A stretch of DNA of 64,000 bases from Candidatus Melainabacteria bacterium. GTDB taxonomy: Bacteria; Cyanobacteriota; Vampirovibrionia; Obscuribacterales; Obscuribacteraceae. A model generated the notes under the pieces. The model saw only the letters and a list, made by a program, of their open reading frames with translations. It was not told the origin of the DNA and searched no databases. Of the stretch, positions 1-7,383 are shown piece after piece (within the stretch, counting starts at the first letter, position 1; every line of letters begins with the position of its first letter). The stretch covers positions 1 to 64,000 of the forward strand of contig PLZS01000048.1 in assembly GCA_003153555.1 (NCBI GenBank), given 5' to 3'. A program made the position numbers and the translations under genes.

Positions 1-1
1 A

Positions 2-166
2 ATACTGAGCTATCTCAAATATCCAAATAACAGAGTTGTCTTTCTATACGCCGTTTATTGGGGCGACCCAACCGCTGGCATTGCGGAGACCAAGCAACAT
101 CTCCAAAGCCTTGTATCAACGACCAAACTCAACAGCGGCTGGATTAGCATGGTGCCTAAAAAATAG
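2..166 (+). CDS. 3'-terminal fragment of a gene entering from the left edge
   Basis: An open frame with no start codon runs from base 2 to a TAG at 164-166, giving 54 C-terminal residues. It reads like a real protein: a hydrophobic-aromatic stretch (VVFLYAVYWGDP) is followed by a helical hydrophilic segment and a basic end (MVPKK). Codon choice resembles the neighbouring genes, and the other frames here are poor. The product cannot be identified from so short a tail. The alternative plus-strand ORF at 36-251 overlaps it in another frame and is less protein-like. Confidence 0.55.
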   Translation: MLSYLKYPNNRVVFLYAVYWGDPTAGIAETKQHLQSLVSTTKLNSGWISMVPKK

Positions 167-396
167 AAACATGCTTTTGCCATGCGAAGGTATGACTTCG
201 AGCTTATTACGCGATCAGCCCTGCCGACCGAAGTCGCGAGGAGCCGGCTGATGCCATCTCTGGTTTTCTAGGTGGGAAGAGCACTTTCCGCGGGCTGGAC
301 AGTATGTACTGCAAAAGTGATACCATCTTCGTTTGTGCGTATCGTTGTCATCTCACCAGCCTCTCACTGCCTCAGGGCTATTCAAATATACCCAGA

Positions 397-425
397 AACA
401 ACAAAAGCTTCGTTAAAAACGAGGC
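397..425 (-). terminator. Intrinsic terminator of the small secreted gene
   Basis: On the minus strand GCCTCGTT and AACGAAGC pair as an 8-bp stem (one wobble) around a TTT loop, followed by TTTTGTTGTTT. It sits about 40 bases after the minus-strand stop at 466, the expected place for a terminator. Confidence 0.5.
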
Positions 426-465
426 AGATGATTTCGCCACCGTAGTCGGTGAAGGACTGGCACCG

Positions 466-899
466 TTACTCGACTTTCTTAGTCGTGCGTGTCCGCTTGA
501 GAGTTACTTTGTCCGGCGCATATTCTTCGGTTTTGCCTGCCGACTTGACCAAAGTCCACTTGAGCTGGTTATTGACGAGATCAAGATCTACCAGTCCGCG
601 CGCGTCCTCGTCGGCCCAACTACTGGAATACTTTACACGAGCATGATTTCCATTGACGCTACCTTCAAATTTTCCGCCTTGAACTTTGCGTCCGTCTTCA
701 TAGGGAGAAGTAGAATACTCACCTGTGAGTGCGTTGCCCTTCTGGACTAAGTCCACCTGGCAAAATGGATTGGACGCCCCCCACTTACCTGAAAATTTGC
801 CACTGCTATGACAGCCTTTTGCGGCACCGACAAATCCTTTGCGAAAGCACTGCCAGAGTAAAGAATCAAAACAGCTGCCATGATCATTGTCATTTTCAT
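466..899 (-). pseudogene. Small secreted protein, frameshifted (or one-base sequence error)
   Basis: The minus-strand ATG at 899 opens a clear Sec signal peptide (MKMTMIMAAVLILYSGSAFA), but that frame stops after about 50 codons. The mature protein lies in another frame: GFVGAAKGCHSSGKFSGKW, then the long frame to the stop at 466. The frames join seamlessly if one A is restored in the minus-strand GCAAAGG (plus 836-842, CCTTTGC), giving AFA-KGFVGAAKG. The reconstructed product would be about 144 residues, exported, Gly/Lys-rich and beta-like, with two cysteines near the N-terminus. Family unknown. Either a recent one-base deletion or an assembly error in a short homopolymer is possible; the rest of the frame is intact, so decay would be very recent. 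Confidence 0.6.
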
Positions 900-1026
900 T
901 GGTCTAAAAAAACCTCTTGCTTACAAATTTCGGAATACGGGTTTGTTGTTCGAATCGCTTAATGTCGATCCAATTTGACTGTTCGACGCTGAACTCGCGG
1001 ATGGGGCGGGAATGGATCAACAACGT

Positions 1027-2256
1027 CTATAGCAACTTGGTCGAAGGCGCGAAGCCTATTGGCGATGGATTAAATCCAGGAAAAACTTTGTCGACGTCTC
1101 TACTGTTTAACATGCCTGTCAGTACCTCAGCCAACACAGCTCGATAATCGTGCTTAACGCGCAAACCACTCGGCCCTAATAAATCAGTCTCTTGATCATT
1201 GATACCAGTAAATTCCCCGTAAACCTTGCCACCGTGCACGCCACCACCGATAATGATCATAGCGGACCCTTGTCCGTGATCTGTGCCAAGAGACCCGTTT
1301 TCGTAGGTCCGTCGGCCGAATTCTGTCATTACGATCGTCGTAACTTTGCTGTGATACTTGATCATATCCGCATCAAATGCCGTTAAAGCTTTTCCTAGCT
1401 GAGTGATATTGTCAGCTTGTAATCCCTCAGATGACCCTTGAAAGAAATGCGTATCCCAACCACCAAAATCAATGCACGCGACCTGCAAGCCAACATTTGC
1501 TTTTACCAGTCGCGCGATCTCTTTCAATCCTTTGGACAACGGGTCGTCGCCATATTGGGCACCATTTTCGGGAATGTAAGGACCGCTATGTAAATGTTGC
1601 ACTTTGCTTAGTAGCTGAATGGTGTCCCTACCTGGTTGGCTTAGAAGTCCCACTTCGGCTCCATATAAACTTGCCAGCGCGTCGACGATGGCGGTGCTCT
1701 CGCTCGGCACCGCCTTTAGTTGCACCTCATTTATAGAATCTAGAGCGCTTACGCTTGGAGCACCACTCAATGATTCACACACGCTTGTTCCGATCGATAC
1801 TGCGGACAGTGGCGTCTGGTGTATAGAAGATTGCGCCCGAAGATGCCTGCCGATCCATCCACCACCTATGATTTTACCGTAAGCCTCGCCATGTTCGATT
1901 TGATCTTGAGTGTCGAAATGAGAGCCAGTAGGATTGTCTGACCCTACTGATTGAATCACTGCTAGCCGTTCGGATTTAAAAATTGGCAGTAATGATTTCA
2001 ATCGCGGGTGAAGTGCGTAAAGGTCGTTTAGTTTGATTGAAGCTTCAGCATTCGGACGCGACTTGTTCGGTGGCGGAATTGCGATTGTTGGTCGTTGTTT
2101 GTAATAGTCGTGATCAGCGTATGGAACGAACATGTTCAGCGTATCCGCGCCACCGCGTAAAAAGATGCAGACGAGCACCTTACCATTGTTCGGCGCAGCT
2201 TTCTCTGTGCCAAATGTTAATTGCTTCAAAAATGATCGTCTGCCAACTTTAGGCAT
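1027..2256 (-). CDS. DUF1501 family protein
   Basis: 409 residues with the hallmarks of DUF1501, an alkaline-phosphatase-superfamily group common in planctomycetes and related environmental bacteria. The N-terminal block FLRGGADTLNMFVPY, the central GGWDTHFFQG, and the C-terminal TEFGRRTYENGSLGTDHGQG with IIIGGGVHGGKVYGEF are all present. The N-terminus has a twin-arginine motif (GRRSFLK), but no clear hydrophobic segment or AxA site follows before the mature domain begins, so Tat export is uncertain. Its ATG directly follows the TGA of the upstream DUF1800 gene, with a good ribosome site (AGAGGTG) inside that gene's end, so the two are translationally coupled. DUF1501 and DUF1800 genes are commonly paired; no substrate is established. 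Confidence 0.9.
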   Translation of the reverse strand: MPKVGRRSFLKQLTFGTEKAAPNNGKVLVCIFLRGGADTLNMFVPYADHDYYKQRPTIAIPPPNKSRPNAEASIKLNDLYALHPRLKSLLPIFKSERLAVIQSVGSDNPTGSHFDTQDQIEHGEAYGKIIGGGWIGRHLRAQSSIHQTPLSAVSIGTSVCESLSGAPSVSALDSINEVQLKAVPSESTAIVDALASLYGAEVGLLSQPGRDTIQLLSKVQHLHSGPYIPENGAQYGDDPLSKGLKEIARLVKANVGLQVACIDFGGWDTHFFQGSSEGLQADNITQLGKALTAFDADMIKYHSKVTTIVMTEFGRRTYENGSLGTDHGQGSAMIIIGGGVHGGKVYGEFTGINDQETDLLGPSGLRVKHDYRAVLAEVLTGMLNSRDVDKVFPGFNPSPIGFAPSTKLL

Positions 2257-3777
2257 TCAGCACCTCTGAAAAGCAGGTGAGGACAGAATTAACCCAACTA
2301 GCTCTGGTAGCTTGAGGTCTTTGTTGTTCGATCTTGAAACATATTTTTGGAACGTTTTTATTTCGTGTTCGGATGCCAGACGTCCCACGAAGTGCGGCAT
2401 CAATTGTGCTGGAGAGACTTCTGATTCTGCGTTTGGATAAATCGCCTTTGCTAATTTTTCAACAGATACGTTGACCGACGGTACTTTGTTAGTCACTAGT
2501 GCTAGGGCAAAATTCCAACGCCAAAGCAAAGTGCCAAGCCACGGTTTGGCTTCGTCGGGATAGCCGTCAGGTGTGGGATATTGGAACGGACCTTGGCCCA
2601 TTCTGACTAGATATTGCACTAACTCCTGATGGGCATAAGTATCCGCACCCAGACTGCGTAAACAAGTGACGATATATTGAAATGGACGTTTGATTTTCTG
2701 ACCGCTTGAATCTTTAAATTCTTGTGATAGCACTATTGCTCGAACCATAGGTTTGATATCGCCCTGGGTGTCTATGAATATTTGCGTAATTTCATTCACT
2801 AATCTTTTTGGTGGCGATTCAGATACAAAGCGCCGCACCATTTTGGTGGCGATGTGCTTAGCTGTGGAAGGATGATTGCACACGATATCAATTAATTGCT
2901 CCAAATCTTTTTCACTGCCACCTGCGTGTATCGTGTGACCTAGAACGCTTTTGCTCCCCTTGTCGTGGAGTTCGGAATCAAAATAAACTTTGCCCCGTTC
3001 CCATTTATCGTGGACTCGCCAGCCAGTCAGACATCGTGCCGCCTCATAAACGTCCTTTTGGCTATAGCCACCATTTACGCCTAGTGTGTGCAATTCGAGC
3101 AATTCGCGCCCATAATTTTCATTGGGCACGTCTTCGGGCTTTGCTTTCTTGTTTTGATTTCCATCCAGGTAAACGAGCATGGCAGGCGAAGTCGCAGAAG
3201 CTCGAATCAGGTCTCGAAAATTACCTAGTGCGTGCTTTCTGATCACCAGCCTGTCATCGCTGCCTTTCATGTAAATGCAATCGCCTTTGTTGATATCAAT
3301 ATTTAAATGGTCCGTCCAAAATTCGCACATCACTTGCAGCAATTGTTTTTTGCTGTATACGCTTTGCAAAAGAGTGTGCCGGACTAATTCCTCTTTCAGA
3401 ACTGGTTTCTTGAATTCGAATGATGTGCCTGGATCGAGATGCACTGATTCAAATCGACCGGCTCGCAATCTACAAACGCGGTCATCGATTGACTCGGGGT
3501 GCAGCTGTTCATCTATCCATGCCGACGCTCCCATATTCCGCACTCGTTCAATATCTCCCGGCCAGGCTCCATATGCCGCGCGTGAGAGAAGATGGAATGT
3601 GGGATCAATTTCTGCACTTGTAGACACACTTACGTGTTCAGGAATTGTTTCTCCCAGGTGTTCAGTGGCAACGCTAACCAGATGTTCGCAACTGCTCAAG
3701 GTCAAGGAGCCTCCAAGTAAGGCTGCCGTCTTTAACAGCGACCTCCTGGTAAGTGCAAGCTCATTTTCTGATTGCAT
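2257..3777 (-). CDS. DUF1800 family exported protein
   Basis: 506 residues. The N-terminus has a Tat-like RRSLLK, a hydrophobic stretch and a possible lipobox (LTLSSC, Cys about residue 30), so it is probably exported and perhaps lipid-anchored. The DUF1800 signatures are present: HLLSRAAYGAWPGDIERVR near residue 62, the FWTDHLNI region, NYGRELLELHTLGVNGGY near residues 220-240 followed by AARCLTGWRV, and a C-terminal PFQYPTPDGYP segment. Function is unknown; the family is nearly always encoded with a DUF1501 partner, as here. It is the middle gene of a leftward operon, five bases after the membrane-protein gene and directly abutting DUF1501. Confidence 0.9.
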   Translation of the reverse strand: MQSENELALTRRSLLKTAALLGGSLTLSSCEHLVSVATEHLGETIPEHVSVSTSAEIDPTFHLLSRAAYGAWPGDIERVRNMGASAWIDEQLHPESIDDRVCRLRAGRFESVHLDPGTSFEFKKPVLKEELVRHTLLQSVYSKKQLLQVMCEFWTDHLNIDINKGDCIYMKGSDDRLVIRKHALGNFRDLIRASATSPAMLVYLDGNQNKKAKPEDVPNENYGRELLELHTLGVNGGYSQKDVYEAARCLTGWRVHDKWERGKVYFDSELHDKGSKSVLGHTIHAGGSEKDLEQLIDIVCNHPSTAKHIATKMVRRFVSESPPKRLVNEITQIFIDTQGDIKPMVRAIVLSQEFKDSSGQKIKRPFQYIVTCLRSLGADTYAHQELVQYLVRMGQGPFQYPTPDGYPDEAKPWLGTLLWRWNFALALVTNKVPSVNVSVEKLAKAIYPNAESEVSPAQLMPHFVGRLASEHEIKTFQKYVSRSNNKDLKLPELVGLILSSPAFQRC

Positions 3778-3782
3778 TGAAG

Positions 3783-4346
3783 TTATACTGGTGCGGAAAC
3801 AGTACCACCCATCTGATTGTCTCCGTGGATCGATAGGTCACCAGTTTTAATACCGGCAGGCTTTTGCTTTCTGCTTCTGATCAGCGCTCTGGTTGTCGCA
3901 CCTGCTCCAATGATAATGGACACAGGTAGGAGCACAAACCAACCTAAAAATGGCAAAAGATACGAGAGTTCTAACACGATGCCACCACGGATGGTTGCTT
4001 TCCAGGGACATTGTGCATCAGCCGGTGAAGGTAGTCTTTCGCCTACTACCGTAGCAAGACCGGCCACTCCTGAACTTGCATATGTTATGAAAAGGCAAAT
4101 CAGGGCGAGACTGCTTATGCCGCCAGCCGGTTGTGGAAGTTTACCGAGGGATGCCACTGCAAAAAACGCTGCTAGCGTTAGGGGCAGACCGACCAAAAAT
4201 GGTTTGAAGAGCGTTACTGCACAATCCCCTTTGGAGGAGTCAACCACATCAGGCCAAAGTCCTCGACAGAGCAACCACAATGCCGGGCAGGCAATCAGTA
4301 AGCCTAAAACGGAGAAGAAAATTGCCATAGTGTCGGCCATTAACAT
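3783..4346 (-). CDS. Four-helix membrane protein of unknown function
   Basis: 187 residues with about four hydrophobic helices: near residues 5-28, 45-65, 78-100 and 128-152. A hydrophilic basic C-terminal tail (RSRKQKPAG) is probably cytoplasmic. The start is an ATG with GAGG seven bases upstream. Only five bases separate it from the DUF1800 gene, so it is the first gene of that operon and may anchor or assist the two exported partners. I recognise no family. A plus-strand ORF over the same bases is a shadow. Confidence 0.75.
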   Translation of the reverse strand: MLMADTMAIFFSVLGLLIACPALWLLCRGLWPDVVDSSKGDCAVTLFKPFLVGLPLTLAAFFAVASLGKLPQPAGGISSLALICLFITYASSGVAGLATVVGERLPSPADAQCPWKATIRGGIVLELSYLLPFLGWFVLLPVSIIIGAGATTRALIRSRKQKPAGIKTGDLSIHGDNQMGGTVSAPV

Positions 4347-4752
4347 AGGAAAACCTCAGTAGCTTGGAAGTTGGCATCTCACAGGGGCACCCATTAACCA
4401 GTTTATACTGACAACCGGATTGTGACGAGGTGAGGCTGGTTAATCCTGACCGGGGCACCTGTAAGCGCGGCGTCCTGTGAGTGCGGCCTGTGCGCGCAGG
4501 CATCCTGCCGACATGTCTTCGACGCTTGCTTGAACCTTAAGCCGAACTCACAAAACAAATCTACAGATCGGAGAGATTCTCGATTTTGCTTTAAATCTTG
4601 GTCACTGCCGCGCTGGACTCGCGGAAGGTCCGATCGCCGATTCTGCTCAAACGCAGTTATTAAATAGATTATGGCGCGCTCAGTACTATGGGGCTGAAGC
4701 TTGATACATTAGCATCAGTAGAACTTTGCAACCGCGAGCTAGAGACGCCTCA
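4347..4752. other. Divergent intergenic region with short repeats
   Basis: This non-coding stretch separates the leftward DUF operon from the rightward TPR gene. It holds a 9-bp inverted repeat, ATTAACCAG at 4393-4401 and CTGGTTAAT at 4436-4444. It also holds three imperfect tandem copies of a CCTGTRAGYGCGGC-like unit at about 4458-4500, and GGGGCACC at 4384 and 4453. No convincing protein is encoded. A regulator site is possible but not shown. Confidence 0.35.
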
Positions 4753-5640
4753 ATGAAGAATCAGATGAAACAGCAGGGTCGGCGAATGAAGAGGGGACCG
4801 GAGTCTCCGAGCATGCCGGTGAACACAGATGAAAGCAATCCTCGTGGCGACCAGCTCAGCACCGCACTGTTGCTTGCCCTTTTGATTCTTTCGGCGACAG
4901 TATTGGTCGGTGGCATTTACTGGGGAATCACCGGATTTCATGCCGCGTTTATTCAGAGTCCCAAAGACTGGGTGCAATGCATCGCGATGTCACTCGTAAT
5001 CGTTGCTAGTTTCATGCTTGCCAGAAGCGTTGCCTGGCTGAGTATGTTTGGAACGGTTGCTTTGGCCTCTCGCATGGGCTCGTGGAAAATGGTGGAGACC
5101 GTTGGAAGCAAGGGACCGCTGTTCAGGAAGGTTTTGCCGGGTGGAAGTCCCTGGTTGACGACCGCCCTTGTGCAGAGTTTGGTCAACCGTGGTCAATATA
5201 AAGAAGCTCTGGTAGCCGCTCAAGATGAATGGGACTACTATTCTAAAGACGATAAACAGCGGACAAACTTGGGCACGCTGGCGTTCACAGCTGGATTAGC
5301 GCAACAGGGTATCGGCAGTATCAAAGAATCTCAAATGTGGAATGAGCGCGCGATTGAGATACTCAATCTGTCGTTAGAGCAACTCTCGAAACCACAAAAG
5401 GGATTGGTAGCAAGATTCGCATCCACTCAATCGGCTCAAGCACTTGGACAATTGAGAATGCAACTAGCCGCGGCTTATTTCAACAATGCCACCATTTACT
5501 TTAACTCCAATGACCATCGACGGGCAAAAGAAAACTATAAACAAGCAGTCGAGAACGCAAAGAAAGCACCAGATTTTCCTCAACGAAATGAGATGGTTAA
5601 GTTTGGTCAGGAACAATTGGGCAGACTAAAGCACTCGTGA
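4753..5640 (+). CDS. Membrane-anchored TPR protein
   Basis: About 295 residues from the ATG at 4753; a TTG nine codons earlier is an alternative. A basic, hydrophilic N-terminus is followed by two hydrophobic segments (STALLLALLILSATVLVGG and VQCIAMSLVIVASFMLARSV). The C-terminal half consists of TPR-like helical pairs: QYKEALVAAQDEWDYYSKDD, a second repeat with the WNERAIEILN helix, and a last one with NDHRRAKENYKQAVENAKK. The TPR domain probably faces the cytoplasm and binds a partner. Neighbouring genes do not identify the partner. Confidence 0.7.
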   Translation: MKNQMKQQGRRMKRGPESPSMPVNTDESNPRGDQLSTALLLALLILSATVLVGGIYWGITGFHAAFIQSPKDWVQCIAMSLVIVASFMLARSVAWLSMFGTVALASRMGSWKMVETVGSKGPLFRKVLPGGSPWLTTALVQSLVNRGQYKEALVAAQDEWDYYSKDDKQRTNLGTLAFTAGLAQQGIGSIKESQMWNERAIEILNLSLEQLSKPQKGLVARFASTQSAQALGQLRMQLAAAYFNNATIYFNSNDHRRAKENYKQAVENAKKAPDFPQRNEMVKFGQEQLGRLKHS

Positions 5641-5704
5641 TGTGCGCACCATTTGTGGTGAGAATTTGGATGGTGAACAATGTTGAGTATTGAAAGGACG
5701 GACT

Positions 5705-7336
5705 TTGACTTCTCAGCCCAGTAATAGTGACTGTCCAACTACTTTAACAATTGACGGCGTCACCCTTTCCCTGGCTGACGTAGTGTCTGTGGCGTTGAAT
5801 CCGTCTATCACTGTTCGCCTATCTGATAATTCCGCGAAGAACCTCCAACGCACTCGGGATTACATTGAAGCGAACTGGTTGAAGGACGATGCGCCCTTGA
5901 TCTACTCGTTTAACACTGGCGTTGGTAACCTGAAGAACACGCGAATTCCAAGCGAAGAGATGTCCAGGTTTCAATCCAATTTGATTCGATCGCACGCTGC
6001 TGGTTGTGGCGAGCCATTCTCGCGTGAGATAGTACGCGCGCTAATGCTCTTGCGTGCCAACGCTTTTGCTTCGGATTTTTCTGGACCTCGTTTGAAAGTT
6101 GTTGAACGGTTACTGTCCATGTTGAATTTCGGCATTCATCCTGTTGTCTACAGTCAGGGCTCGGTTGGTGCAAGTGGTGATTTGGCACCACTCGCTTATT
6201 TGTCCGCGGCGCTGATGGGAGACCAGCACGCGCAGGTGGAATTCAAGAATGAAATAATGACAGCCGATCAGGCTTGGCGCAAAGTTGGTCAGCCACCAGA
6301 ATTTGTTTATGAGGCGAAGGATGCTGTCGCGTTGATAAACGGATCCACAGCCAGCCTCGCGGTGCTTTGCATAGCTGTCTCTGAAGCGAAGAGACTTTTG
6401 GAGTATGCAAACATTTCTGCGGCACTTTCGATTGAAGCAATTCGTGGCGAGCTTGCCGCTTTTGATGATCGTGTTCATCAGGCTCGGCGACATCCCGGTC
6501 AAATAGAGTGTGCCAAAAATTTGCGTCGACTGCTGTCAGGCACTGAACGCTGTACCGAGAAAACGCGCCAGCTTACTATGTCTGGGCCCGATCAGGGAAA
6601 GCCAAACAATCAACCACCTAGAGTTCAGGACGTCTATTCATATCGATGCACTCCGCAAGTGCACGGTCCCGTATATGATGCCCTCCGCTATATCGAAAAT
6701 ATTATTCAGATTGAAATGAACTCGGCGACAGACAATCCGTTGATATTCCCTGAAGGTGAAGGATACGTTGCCATCAGTGGTGGCAATTTTCATGGGCAAT
6801 ATCTTGCTCAAGCGTCGGATCTCCTCTCCATCGTTATGGCGGATCTTGGCGGAATATCGGAACGCCGCTTGGCGCGTCTGATCGATCCTGTTATGAGCTT
6901 AGGTATGCCAGCCAATTTGGTCGGGCGAGATCCCGGAATAAACACTGGTTATTCAGTGGTCACATGCTCGATGGCAGCACTTGTGATGGAAAATCGCACC
7001 TTGAGTATGCCTGCCAGTGTTGATTCAATTCCAGCAAAGGGCAATGTCGAGGACCATGTATCTAACAGCACATGGGCATCTCGCAAAGCCCTCCGAATAA
7101 TTGATAATACAAAACAGATCATCGCAGTAGAAATGTTGCTCGCAAATCAGGCTATAGGTTTAACGCAAGCAGCTCTCCAAAATCCCCAATTAGGTGCCGG
7201 CACGCAAGCCGCTTTTGACTGGATGCAGAAGCGCATCTCAACATCAGTAGAAGATGATCGCTACATGCACGATGATATGGTCGAGTGCAAACGGTGGTTG
7301 GAGTCAGAAGAACTTCTTGAAACCGCGAGTAAGTGA
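5705..7336 (+). CDS. hutH: Aromatic amino acid ammonia-lyase, histidine ammonia-lyase type
   Basis: About 543 residues, the usual length for HAL/PAL enzymes, which eliminate ammonia from histidine (or tyrosine/phenylalanine) using a self-formed MIO cofactor. The MIO triad Ala-Ser-Gly lies in GSVGASGDLAPLA (Ala codon at 6170), the catalytic Tyr in YSFNTGVGNL, the His-containing RSHAAGCGEPF in the substrate pocket, and GGNFHGQ and the EDHVS block downstream. RSHAAG favours histidine over aromatic substrates, but related MIO aminomutases share it. I prefer the TTG start at 5705 because AAAGGA lies six bases upstream; a TTG at 5690 is the alternative. No hutU, hutI or hutG is nearby, so membership of a histidine-degradation operon is unsupported. 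Confidence 0.85.
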   Translation: MTSQPSNSDCPTTLTIDGVTLSLADVVSVALNPSITVRLSDNSAKNLQRTRDYIEANWLKDDAPLIYSFNTGVGNLKNTRIPSEEMSRFQSNLIRSHAAGCGEPFSREIVRALMLLRANAFASDFSGPRLKVVERLLSMLNFGIHPVVYSQGSVGASGDLAPLAYLSAALMGDQHAQVEFKNEIMTADQAWRKVGQPPEFVYEAKDAVALINGSTASLAVLCIAVSEAKRLLEYANISAALSIEAIRGELAAFDDRVHQARRHPGQIECAKNLRRLLSGTERCTEKTRQLTMSGPDQGKPNNQPPRVQDVYSYRCTPQVHGPVYDALRYIENIIQIEMNSATDNPLIFPEGEGYVAISGGNFHGQYLAQASDLLSIVMADLGGISERRLARLIDPVMSLGMPANLVGRDPGINTGYSVVTCSMAALVMENRTLSMPASVDSIPAKGNVEDHVSNSTWASRKALRIIDNTKQIIAVEMLLANQAIGLTQAALQNPQLGAGTQAAFDWMQKRISTSVEDDRYMHDDMVECKRWLESEELLETASK

Positions 7337-7383
7337 TGTTAACAGCCGCTCTAACCAGCCTGTGGAGTGATGAATGTGGGACT

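Noticed and set aside
304-750. 148-residue plus-strand ORF
   Set aside because: It lies over the minus-strand secreted protein, which has a signal peptide, protein-like sequence and a terminator.
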